DNA of 26,000 nucleotides from Glandiceps talaboti (GCF_964340395.1 NC_135563.1:6130922-6156921), one strand, 5' to 3'. Positions 1 through 14,662 are shown, numbered from the stretch's first letter. Program-made: numbers and translations. Notes: generated by a model not told the origin, from the letters alone.

Positions 1-16
1 TCATCAGTCACTCTTA

Positions 17-190
17 TCAGTCTGCTAGCCGTTCGTTAGCAGGAAACATTGTTTACAAATTGACAACATTAAAAATACTAGGCTTATACTTAAAGCAACT
101 GAAAAAGTATACTTTTAAGTTTGACATGAATGCTATAAGTGAGTGTGACAAATACAGGAAGTGTGTTTATCTGCTTTACTTCAGTCAATT
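17..190 (+). repeat. Dispersed repeat, copy A (diverged)
   Basis: This stretch aligns, with gaps and substitutions, to 20044-20225 in the same orientation. Shared blocks in order are GAAAACATTGTTTACAAA-like, GGCTTATA-TTAAAGCAA, AGTATACTTT, GTGTGACAAATA and CTTACTTCA. The blocks stay collinear over about 170 bases, which excludes chance. The family is not recognised. No ORF, terminal repeat or poly-A tail is visible, and the copy may extend past the left edge of the window. Confidence 0.7.
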
Positions 191-741
191 TTCTCACGTA
201 CGTAATTGAGCCTGGGAGTGAACTTGTGCATTGTCCACAATTGGTATTCAGATTGTAACATTAGTATTTGAATTATCGATACAATTATAAGAGTATTTTG
301 TTCTAACTAACAAGTACAACAACCACAACAGATTGCAAGCTCAAGGTAATGATACCTGCAAACTAATACAACATACTGACCTCAGGAAATGTAAGCTTGC
401 CTACCAATTAGTGACCATAGGAACTACGAGGTAACATATTTTTCCAAACGACGCAGGTTGAGGAAAAAACCCAGGGGGTAAGAGCTGAGTTCTCACTCTT
501 TCAGAGAACTTAGAGCCCAAATAAAGCCATGCAGCCAATGTTGTGACATTCCCTGTTTCTCTTGTGACATTAGCTGGTTGACAACGATGGATTGACAAGA
601 ATTGTGCATTGAAAATTACAAGACACAAGATACAAGAAAACATTATCTCTCGTAAGACAAATTATTGTGACGTGGTTTCCGTGCATCAAAAAACCACATA
701 AATCACACACAGAAGAGGTAAACTATTACAAATGCGTCTAA
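191..741. other. Gene-free stretch
   Basis: AT-rich sequence between dispersed repeat copy A and the transposon-like element. No coding frame, RNA gene or repeat was recognised. A short minus-strand frame at 401-643 resembles no known protein. Confidence 0.5.
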
Positions 742-1629
742 GGCTGCGTTCACAAACATCACGGGGGGGGGGGGATTTGAGGGGTACATAAAATATTTCA
801 GCATATATGTCAAGGGTGTAGCTGAAAAAACTGTGATTAGGAGGGGTACTTGAAAATAAAATGAATTCTTAAAATTTACTCATTGACATGCGTATTGTAC
901 CTGGAATGAGGAAGGCAGATAAAATTGAAGCAATTATGTGCCATTACTGCCAAAGTAAAGACAGTGTACTTGACGATGATAGCAGTGAAGACAGTGACAG
1001 TACATACAGTACTTGTGATTTAGACATAGTGAAAGAAGAGCTTGATTCAGAAGAACACAATGAGATTTACATCTATTTGCATATAAGATCACGACGAAAG
1101 TTAACAACATTGAAAACAAGAACAGATATATTTTAATCAAAAGTCACACCTCCTTAGAATTATCAAGGAACGGACCATATAGTTGTGAATGTACAATATA
1201 TAACTATAGTATGCGTGTTGTATGTTGGTGGTCAAAGCACCATCATATACAATGTGCACTCATTGCATAGATCCTAAACATAAATGTATATTGCATGGAT
1301 CAGTAGCTCCAAACTCCTAATGTTCCTTTGACGACAAGTTTTACTATATAACCACTTGAAGTTTATTCTCAATATCAATACACAAAACCCTACAAGAACA
1401 ATCCTAAGTTGTTTCTGTGTGGAGGTAAAGTCTGTGCTACAATATTATCTTGAATTTTTAAATACATGTAATAAAATTCACAGTATGTAACACTTTCATT
1501 CAGAGGTCAGTTGGGGGGTACTTAAAAATTTTTGTAACTAGGGAGGGGTATCGAAAAAATTCAAGTGCCGAAAAATATCCCGATCCTTAACTCGCCCCCC
1601 CCCCCTCCCCGGTGTTTGCAAATGCAGCT
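742..1629. mobile_element. Non-autonomous DNA-transposon-like element with G/C-rich inverted ends
   Basis: The left end (GCTGCGTTCACAAACATCAC followed by a G run, from 743) is an imperfect inverted match to the right end. The right end read from 1628 on the minus strand is GCTGCATTTGCAAACACC followed by a G-rich run. The ends are about 890 bases apart. TAA occurs just outside each end (739-741 and 1629-1631), consistent with a 3-base target duplication of the PIF/Harbinger kind. The outermost G of the right end would have to be lost for this, so the superfamily is uncertain. Inside each end are same-strand copies of a GGGGTAC-then-A-rich motif. No transposase is encoded, so movement would depend on a helper element. 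Confidence 0.6.
888..1136 (+). other. Small acidic ORF inside the transposon-like element
   Basis: An ATG-started 82-codon frame. It has a CHYC pair of cysteines (residues 18-21), then an Asp/Ser/Glu-rich stretch (about 28-58) and a basic tail (about 68-80). It resembles no family I recognise. Charge segregation suggests a possible remnant of an element-encoded protein or of a captured exon. It is short enough to be chance in non-coding DNA. Confidence 0.15.
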
Positions 1630-1631
1630 AA

Positions 1632-2940
1632 TGTTCTGAAATTAAATAATCCACCTACCATCAGTCTTACAATAGCAACACGTGCAACGGTGGTTTAAAG
1701 GTGTCATTAAAATCTGATGATGAAGAGCACATCAACAGCGGAGACTGCAGGCCATAAAATTAAATGACGAGATGTACACGAAACTCGAAAGCAAACTAAA
1801 GTAACTTAGCTAATTCAGTCTAGAGTGTCGATTGAGTACAAAACTTGACTTGATTGCGGGGCATGAGATGTCGTCGCCGACATTGCAGGAGTTCTGCGTT
1901 GAGACATGTGACATTTATCATCTATGCTCAGATAGCTTTCTTTCCTGTGCGAGAGCTATATACACTTCACACTCGGTAGCCTTCGTTACGCCCACAACTT
2001 TGCTCTACATATTTTACATTTACAAACTTTGATAATCAGTAGCTAGTCCTAGATCCTAAGAGCACCAAACTAGCACAGAAAGTGGGATGAATATTAAAAC
2101 TGATTCAATAAGACTTCGGTGACATCTACATTCTGGGGGCCACATTTCTGCAAGCAGTAAGATCTACTTTGACAAGTTCTGGGAATTCAATCTGTGTTCG
2201 TATCTTAAGCTGAGATTATTCCTAAACATCAAATTCGGTCGCCAGTTCTACTTTTAAACTATTAATAACAAGATTGGGTACTACTCTAGAGATTATAATG
2301 TCAATTACCCATTTCCTTCGTTTTCTTGACATTTAAGTACAGAAAATTCTCTTTACAATTTACAAAGATAAATTTCCTTTATTTGAAAATTTGCAATGTT
2401 TGTTTTTCAAATGAAGACAGCGTACTTTAATTTGCATATATCAGCTGTGATTAACACTATATGGTGTAGCCGTTCAAAGGCGTCTTAGATCATGGACATA
2501 AGAATCGAGTCCATCAATAGATAAAGGGGGTTTTATTTTCATATTTCGTGATAAAGGAGTCGGAGAGAATTCAATGTTTCGTGACCGAGGAGTATTCTGC
2601 AAGCATGTTTAATGAAAATACCTTTCATAGTGCTTTGTAAAATATACTGTTTTCCATAATATTCTTGATCTTCTTGATTTCTACATGACCTTGTGACCGT
2701 GAACATGATTTATATCAGAAGTGGATTATGACGACCTATGTAGAATTAGAATGTTGTTCTTAATACTATGGGCCTTCAACTTACGAGGGTAGGGTGAGTT
2801 AAGCTGAATTTGATCATTTAAAACTGCCTCTTCAAAAACTTTAACAACTTTCGTTCTATGTGGTATTACAAATGCACACACGAAGCTAAAAAACATTATA
2901 TGTTTCCGCTCCATGTTTATTGTAGGAGAGGGTTGCAGAT
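1632..2940. other. Gene-free stretch
   Basis: AT-rich, without a supportable coding frame. An octamer-type ATTTGCATA occurs near 2431 but is isolated. Nothing else stands out. Confidence 0.5.
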
Positions 2941-2973
2941 CTGTCTGTCTGTCTGTCTGTCTGCCTGCCTGCC

Positions 2974-3053
<80 letters not shown>

Positions 3054-3103
3054 CGTCCGTCCGTCCTTCCGTCCGTCCGTCGATCGGTCGGTCAGTCGGT
3101 CTG
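2941..3103 (+). repeat. (CTGT)n to (CCGT)n to CGGT microsatellite
   Basis: The tetranucleotide CTGT runs from 2941 to about 3048, interrupted by three CTGC-type units near 2961-2973. It then turns into CCGT units to about 3081 and decays into CGGT and CAGT units. The ordered change of unit is what stepwise substitution followed by slippage would leave. Confidence 0.97.
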
Positions 3104-3202
3104 TTTGCTCATCTGTATGTATCTAAATGCAAGGTAGTCAGCCAATCTATCTACCAATGACTCCATTTGTTTTGCAATAGTTTTCTCTGTATATTAAGTC
3201 TT

Positions 3203-3268
3203 CAACAAACAAACAAACAAACAAACAAACAAACAAACAAATAAACAAACAAACAAACAAACAAACAA
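3203..3268 (+). repeat. (CAAA)n microsatellite
   Basis: About sixteen CAAA units with one interruption (a T for C at 3242). It lies 100 bases after the CTGT tract. It is not preceded by a recognisable retroelement, so it is not a clear poly-A tail of a SINE. Confidence 0.97.
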
Positions 3269-7975
<4,707 letters not shown>

Positions 7976-7992
7976 GTATGTATGTATGTATG

Positions 7993-8026
<34 letters not shown>

Positions 8027-8266
8027 TGTATGTATGTATGTACGTACGGACGGACGGACGGACGGACGGACGGACGTATGGATGGATGGATGGATGGCAT
8101 CCATCCATGCATGCATGCATGCAAGCATGCAAGCATTTATGTATGTATGTATGTATGTATGTATGTATGTATGTATGTATGTATGTATGTACGTACGTAC
8201 GTACGTATGTATGTATGTATGTATGTATGTATGTTTATGTGCGTGTGTGTATGTGTGTGCGCGCAC

Positions 8267-8305
<39 letters not shown>
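7976..8305 (+). repeat. Composite microsatellite block (GTAT, GGAC, GGAT, GCAT, TACG, GT)
   Basis: Successive blocks, each related to the next by one base change: GTAT (7976-8043), GGAC (8044-8075), GGAT (8076-8096), GCAT/GCAA (8107-8135), GTAT (8138-8190), TACG (8188-8206), GTAT again (to about 8235), then GT with a GCGCACGCG interruption to 8305. The GGAT block meets its own inverse (CATCC) at 8097-8107, forming a short hairpin. Long open frames across it are artefacts of the repeat. Confidence 0.97.
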
Positions 8306-8308
<3 letters not shown>

Positions 8309-10554
8309 AGTGAAACACGTTTGTTTCAATCTATATGTGATAGTTTACATTATCATCATCATTTCATGTTCAAAGCGTTGAAAAATAATAACAATGACGA
8401 CTTGAAACACATGATTTATGATGTACAAAGTTTTATTCTTTAACATGAATTCTTGAGAAAATGACTTAGCTTCAATTGTTTATCAATTCGAGAAAGAAAA
8501 TTGTCAGAATTTGTTATCCAAAAGCCACAGGAACAGTTAGCCAAAAGATGTCGTGTTGGTGTATTAGTACTACAGACTGTAGAAATGATACATGAAGAGG
8601 TTGGCGTGTGTGTAGCGGAATGGGGGTGGGGGTGAGGAGGAGGAGTCGCCTTCATTTCCAAGCTCGATAACTAATAATGACATACGATGGAATGCAGACT
8701 TTCCTGTAACTCTCAACGAGAAAGTGGACTTGGTTTTTTTTTTGCATTTTTTATATCAAAGTGACAGGTTAGTTATTTCTTTCCTACAACCTGCTCTGTA
8801 TCAGCTTTCATTTATAGGAGAACATGTCCACAGAGAATTCGAACGCTTCTTAAATTTGAACCTGTTTGTTCGTATTCGTAAGTCTTCCTGATGTATCTTT
8901 CCATTTGTATGATACACGTAATTGGTTCAATATCAGTATTTCCATTTGATTTATAGTGTCACCAAATGATTACTACATTTATAATTGAATAGGATATCGG
9001 AATTCAGTGTATCATTTCAAGGGACAAGTCAGTTTCATTTACAACCTCCGGAGAAGGGGGGGGGGGGATAGGGGGTTCGATGGATTGGTGGTTTTTTATT
9101 TTTAATATCATTCCTATTCATCAATGTTGCATAATACACACAATGTAAATGTACACATTTTTTTTATCATTGATTTAGTTTTTAGTTAATTGTTTTTGCT
9201 CTTGTCATTGGAACCATTTTTGAAACAAGTTTTCCAAACTTGTCTATACATAAAGTACATTATGTTATGCACGGGTAATACAGTAAAATTTGTTCCCACT
9301 GTGGTCCCCGCAATAATAAGAACTACATTTTTTTTAAACATATACAACAGTACAATTGCAAGTTGACAAGAAACAGACAGTAAGATAGGAAATTGCAATA
9401 ATACAAACGGATGGATATATCACTAAGGGCGGTCGTAGTTATTAATTCTATATGTTTCTCATGACATGAGTGACCCTATATCTCTAATAAAAAATAACGC
9501 CTCTACGTCATCATATTCCACTTTCACCATCACATTGCAAGGAGCAAGACTTAATAGGAGCATAATCTTTTACTAATTATCATAATATATGTAAATTTTA
9601 ATCCTATATACATGAATACAGATTAATTGTTAATTGTATTGTCTTGTTAATTATTCTATAATTGAGATTTATATTTTCCTTCCTCGGTTGTATATATATA
9701 ATTTCCCTGACACTGTGTAATAGGCGGAGTCACACACATTAGCAATTTGAGGTCACTGCATTTTTGGTTTTTTTACGGGAAATCAGAGAAATTCTGTGTT
9801 GTACATTGTATCGATGATAAAGTCTCTGTACACATCACCAGCCGGAGAACATAATCACCCAGACTTAATTTCAATTATTTGTGATATGTATATCAATTTT
9901 TATTACAGTATAAATGTTCACACACCGATTGTTGAACTGTGGATTCCTCTGTTCCTAATACAAGCAGCCCATGATCATATATTAATATTGTTGATAAAAG
10001 TGCATGACATGCATTTTCGACATTTTCTAAATTCATCAAGTCCACTGTCTAGCATTGAAGCAGTCGACGAGTCTTCAAAACTGTTTGCAATCTCACCGGC
10101 CTCTCTCCTCCATGCTGTTCACATAGATCAGTTGTAACGCAGTAGGAACAATTTTATAATGTTGCTTGTGCGAAGTGAACTTGCTTTGCAAGTCTTGTAC
10201 TCGGGGAGTTCAATACACCGTGCCATTTAGTAACAGCTCGCACGGGATCATTTGCAATTTCACATAGTTTACTTGGATAACATTTCTGCTGGTAACAGTC
10301 TCCATTAAGTGCTGTGTAACCTCAATTCAACTTGCCATGGTATTTGCATTCACGCCATTTAAACATTATTGTCATCGCCACTTGATTTAACGATATCTTT
10401 ACGTATTGAACAGCAGAAAGCACTTAGTCTAACACGTCATTGTACAACGACAACATATACTCTAGGCAAAAACTGACTCTGGGTCACGTGACTAAAATTC
10501 GTCAACCAAATGGAAAACACTTACATTTTTAATTCAAACACATGCACGCACTCT
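8306..10554. other. Gene-free stretch
   Basis: AT-rich; a run of 12 G at 9056-9067 is the only compositional landmark. The 113-codon frame at 9796-10137 begins at GTG and matches no family I know. No RNA gene was seen. Confidence 0.5.
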
Positions 10555-10784
<230 letters not shown>

Positions 10785-10933
10785 TGTATCAAAATGAGTA
10801 TGATATTACAGTATGGATTTACACTACGGACCGTTTCATCAGAGAGATGTAATATTGTAGTCATTGACATCATACCTGTCTTCTTTCATTTTTATGTATC
10901 ATATGCTGTCCAACATGGCAAAAGAAGAATGGA

Positions 10934-10937
<4 letters not shown>

Positions 10938-11018
<81 letters not shown>
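10938..11018. repeat. (TA)n microsatellite
   Basis: An uninterrupted TA run of about 80 bases, 157 bases after the previous TA tract. Confidence 0.98.
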
Positions 11019-11020
<2 letters not shown>

Positions 11021-11721
11021 CTACACCATTCCACCCTTTCGTGTGCAGAAAGTATTCACATTGAGAACTAGAAAGAAACATTCTATTAAAATAACTTTTA
11101 TTGCGACGTAGTGAAAAGAGTGTATTTAAATTGTACGTATAAAGTGTACAATGGTATGAAGTCTTATACCAATGTTTACGTCAGCCATACCAATCCAAAG
11201 ACTAGCTTGAATAATGTCGAAAAGTATATTACCAATTCTTCATATACACGTAATTGTATAGCCTGAAGCAACGGTACTCGAGTAGATTAGATAAGAAAAA
11301 GAATATTGCACTTGAGCTGCCCACACCCTCATCCATCAGCAAATTCCGCCTACGTACGAAGATTATAATGACACAGTCCTAAATACTGGAGAATGCCGAC
11401 GTTTTTAATACGTGTCCAAAACGCAGATATTTTTAAATAGTGCAAGATAGTGTATCAGGGTTCAAACATTAGGAGATAGGAAATAGTGTAATATACTCCA
11501 AATTGAAGTTTCATATGAGCAGTCTGAGTACATTACACTTTTAAAGTCATTCAGCATAATGACCGTGCCATAAATAATCCGACTCAAAATACAAGTATGT
11601 AAACGGTAATTTAAAAAAATATTGTGTGGGATAAACTGCTCCTTCAACAAATACAACCGAGATAAGTGTTGTGTCTTAAGTACAGTCTTAGCAACATCGT
11701 TATAATTAAATCAACATGCAA

Positions 11722-11723
<2 letters not shown>
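11019..11723. other. Gene-free stretch
   Basis: AT-rich sequence without a supportable frame, RNA gene or repeat. Confidence 0.5.

Positions 11724-11806
<83 letters not shown>
11724..11806 (+). repeat. (TC)n microsatellite
   Basis: An uninterrupted TC run of about 83 bases, the second polypyrimidine tract of this type on the plus strand after the one at 5414. Confidence 0.98.
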
Positions 11807-11809
<3 letters not shown>

Positions 11810-12756
11810 AAAGTGTCCATATGGATGAGGGTTTGGTATTTGCATGTTTTAGTTTACAAAACAATCTTATCATGATTTCATACTTGAAAACATCAATATG
11901 AAACATTCAATTTTAAGCCATTGTTTGTAACTCAGTAAATTGCAAAAAAGATTAGTAAATGTTTAAAATATTTGCTAATGTCCGTACAATAATAAACTTT
12001 TTTTTTTTATTTTTTTTTTACGCATTTTTAACATTTTGTAATCTATAGAGATACAAACACAGACTTGGTCAATGTTGTTTAATATTAATTTTTCAAGTAG
12101 GAATCCTATGTGTTGAAATTGTTTTTATAAAATCCAAAATAAATACCCAATAATCATCCATATGGCCATTTGACAAAATATTGTAAACAGAATTACAAGA
12201 CAGATAGATATATTTTTTATTTATATATAGTGATTTTAATATTAATATGTCTAGATTTGAATAGCTGAATATATTATCATGTTAGCCGGAAGCTCCAAAT
12301 GTCCAAAGGCTTCTCACTGAGTGTGCGCAAACTGACACTTATATGATATATATACTGCTGCGTGTACACTAATATCACTATGTCTACACATTTCAAATGA
12401 CCATGTATACATCGTCGTAAAAATGATTACTAACCTATTTACGGCAGCTGGAAAGTGTTTCTCTGACTTGTAAGAATGGAGATGTACATTGCAGTGCATC
12501 ACAACACGTTCCTCCTGTCATCCATCAGTTTTCAAAATAACAGAAATTGTCGTTCATTTCCCAACATTGCCCATTTCTTACTTCCCACATTTCAACGTAA
12601 ATCTTGTAAACCTGATGATTTGATTTTAAAAACGACAGTTTTCACTTATTTGAAGAAGAAAAGAAGAATTTGAAAATATGCACTCGTTAACGTGTTTTTG
12701 GATATTTAGATATTATTCCCAAGTCTGTTTCTCTTTGTTGCCTCAAAATAAACATG
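11807..12756. other. Gene-free stretch
   Basis: Very AT-rich, with T runs at 12000-12020. No coding frame resembles a known protein. Confidence 0.5.
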
Positions 12757-12820
12757 AGTGACCGAAGGGACCTTCTCACGTCGAGTCGGAGACGAGAAAT
12801 GACAAAACCCTTAGGTCACT
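12757..12820. repeat. Foldback (inverted) repeat
   Basis: AGTGACCGAAGGG (12757-12769) pairs with CCCTTAGGTCACT (12808-12820), 12 of 13 positions. Inside it TTCTCACGTC (12773-12782) pairs with GACGAGAA (12791-12798) apart from a two-base bulge. The whole could fold as one 64-base hairpin. It could be a short foldback element or part of a transcribed structured RNA; neither can be decided here. Confidence 0.6.
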
Positions 12821-12947
12821 AATATTTTTCAGCAAAGTGAAGGAAAATATTGGGGAATAATATAATTATACCTGGGCGAACATAATTTATGAAAAATTAC
12901 TAATACTGGTGACTATGAATAGAACGTTTCAAGTACCACAGAACGAA

Positions 12948-12994
12948 TGACGTACACACACGTAGTCGTGACGTAGCACAACGAGGGTATAAAT
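12948..12994 (+). promoter_or_regulatory. Candidate promoter: two CRE-like sites and a TATA box
   Basis: TGACGTAC (12948-12955) and TGACGTAG (12969-12976) lie 21 bases apart, about two helical turns. TATAAAT (12988-12994) follows. This is a compact CREB/ATF-plus-TATA layout, with a start expected near 13020. Only a 16-codon ATG frame follows at 13037. The motifs could drive a non-coding or spliced transcript, or could be the promoter of a mobile element. Confidence 0.3.
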
Positions 12995-13070
12995 CCCACA
13001 TTCAACTTGACTTGTGTGTGGTGTAATACATTGTAAATGCAATACCACAGACTCAACAGTGGGCGAAATG

Positions 13071-13086
13071 TAGTCTCCGGAGACTA
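13071..13086. repeat. 16-base perfect palindrome
   Basis: TAGTCTCCGGAGACTA is its own reverse complement over 16 bases. It lies in the same repeat-dense stretch as the neighbouring foldbacks. Its role is unknown. Confidence 0.7.
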
Positions 13087-13168
13087 GTTACAAGTCAAAA
13101 CGTTCTCAGAATTTTGCAAGTGGCGAAACACCAATGCATACAATGATAAAGATATGATAAAGATATTT

Positions 13169-13215
13169 AGTTAGCGCCTAGTATCCCTCAAGCGATGCTC
13201 ACTGGCGCTTTGATA
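13169..13215. repeat. Short foldback with AGCGCC/GGCGCT arms
   Basis: AGCGCC (13173-13178) and GGCGCT (13204-13209) flank 25 bases containing CTCAAGCGATGCTCA. The layout reminds me of a short dispersed motif with GCGCC/GGCGC arms seen in invertebrate genomes. That is recollection, not a database result. A direct doublet of GATAAAGATAT precedes it at 13147-13167. Confidence 0.35.
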
Positions 13216-13504
13216 ATAGTTATGAAAAAAAACATTGCAGAATCGAATATTTAAAATTCTAGTATTTCACCGCGTTGTCGATGACACATGATCATTCGTT
13301 CTTCTTGTGACAATGGCATACATTGCGAGTTCAATACATATTATTATAAACGAATACTTATGACTATCTATATACAATACATTTATAGATATATAAATTA
13401 AACCCATCAGTATAGGTTAAATGTCTATGCTGAAGTAAACAGTTCTCAATACATATTATATGTGTGGAGCGGTATAAATAACTCAATATAATGCAAGTTA
13501 TGGT

Positions 13505-13591
13505 GGAGTCGTTTAACGCTGTTATTTCGATCATCAGATTGCGATCGTCTGATGATCGCAATAGCGACGTGAAACACTGTGTAACGACTCC
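13505..13591. repeat. Inverted repeat carrying the hammerhead-like motif
   Basis: GGAGTCGTT (13505-13513) pairs perfectly with AACGACTCC (13583-13591). CGATCATCAGA (13528-13538) pairs perfectly with TCTGATGATCG (13548-13558). The left arm looks like a shortened, decayed reverse copy of the right arm: both strands read CTGATGATCG, then a variable part, then ACGACTCC. This suggests two head-to-head copies of the same module. Confidence 0.7.
13541..13591 (+). ncRNA. Hammerhead-ribozyme-like motif, type I layout, probably degenerate
   Basis: Elements appear in hammerhead order. Stem I 5' strand TCGT (13545-13548), core CTGATGA (13549-13555). Stem II TCGC/GCGA (13556-13559 with 13564-13567) with loop AATA. 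GAAA (13571-13574). A very short stem III CA/TG (13575-13576 with 13580-13581) with loop CTG. A74-U82 closing pair, then UA at 13582-13583 as the predicted cleavage site. Stem I 3' strand ACGA (13584-13587). Such short-stem-III type I ribozymes are known from Penelope-like elements and retrozymes. The defect is three extra bases (CGT, 13568-13570) between stem II and GAAA, which would be expected to impair catalysis. The alternative is an unrelated palindrome that matches the core by chance. Confidence 0.38.
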
Positions 13592-13677
13592 TCAGCATCT
13601 TGCTTGATTTTGTGTTAAATATATTATGATATATATATTATGTATATATGTATATATGTATTATATATATATATAAT

Positions 13678-13709
13678 GCACTGTCTTAGCAGATTGATAC
13701 TCACCGAGT

Positions 13710-13806
<97 letters not shown>

Positions 13807-13837
13807 CTCGGTGAGTATCAATCTGCTAAAACAGTGC
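13678..13837. repeat. 37-base inverted repeat with a (TA)n centre
   Basis: The arms 13678-13714 and 13801-13837 are reverse complements at 36 of 37 positions (one A for G). Each arm runs from GCACTGT to the TA tract. The centre is an almost pure TA run with one ACA interruption. The similarity stops sharply at both outer edges, as for an inserted element or an inverted duplication. It may be a foldback element whose TA centre expanded, or an assembly artefact. Confidence 0.85.
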
Positions 13838-13861
13838 TCTATACCGCAGTGACAGAGCAGT

Positions 13862-13864
<3 letters not shown>

Positions 13865-13926
<62 letters not shown>
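13865..13926. repeat. (TA)n microsatellite
   Basis: An uninterrupted TA run of about 62 bases. It is separated from the TA-centred inverted repeat by 27 bases of ordinary sequence. Confidence 0.98.
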
Positions 13927-13928
<2 letters not shown>

Positions 13929-14662
13929 TGTTGAAGATGTCAAGCATGCAACTAACAATAGACTACTGGTTGACTAGATCAGCCGTTCTCCGTCATCTGT
14001 TTTGTTCTGTAGTTAAAGCCTGGATACTCGCGGCTATTTGTCGTCACTCGAAAAACAATCAACTTGAAAGGAAGCTACATGTATAAAATCCCAATAAATT
14101 GTTACTTCACTGAATTATTCGACGCCATGTTTCCCGAGGTGCACGAGCTCATTACATATTCATAATCATTTTCAGTTATAGGTTTTAGGCACTTTATACA
14201 ATATATTTTAAAATCAGTTTTTCTGCATAATACTCTGAAAGTGAAATTTCGTATTTCATGACTGTCAATTGACCAATACATTTATGATAGCGAAAAAGTA
14301 GGTCAACTTAAAAGTAATTTGGAACCGTGTACTTTTGCTTTTACTTACTAAGAAAACACAAACTCATTTTCAGTTAAAATCAAGAAAAACAATTTTTTGA
14401 GATATAGGTTACCATGGAAATGTAATTAATTTGTAATAAAATACGGTCGACGAATATTCTGTTGGAAAATACAAGATAGTCGATTCCTTGAAAGCAGAAG
14501 CCCCAAATATTGTCTTCAAAGAACCAGGAACAAGCTTTCGTATAGTGAGCAAAGTTTGAAGAAATTTGAAGAACTTTTTACTTTGCATGGAAATTGTTCC
14601 CCAGACGCCTTAAGCAAAAAATGGTTTATAATATTATTCATCAGAAAATATTATCACCGATT
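13927..14662. other. 3' flank of the receptor gene
   Basis: This is the downstream side of the minus-strand receptor and probably holds its 3' UTR. No canonical AATAAA is seen on the minus strand here. A TATAAA variant lies at 14628-14623, about 35 bases after the stop. No other gene is visible. Confidence 0.4.

Noticed and set aside
9796-10137. 113-codon plus-strand frame
   Set aside because: It starts at GTG and resembles no protein family; the length is within what AT-rich animal DNA yields by chance in 26 kb.
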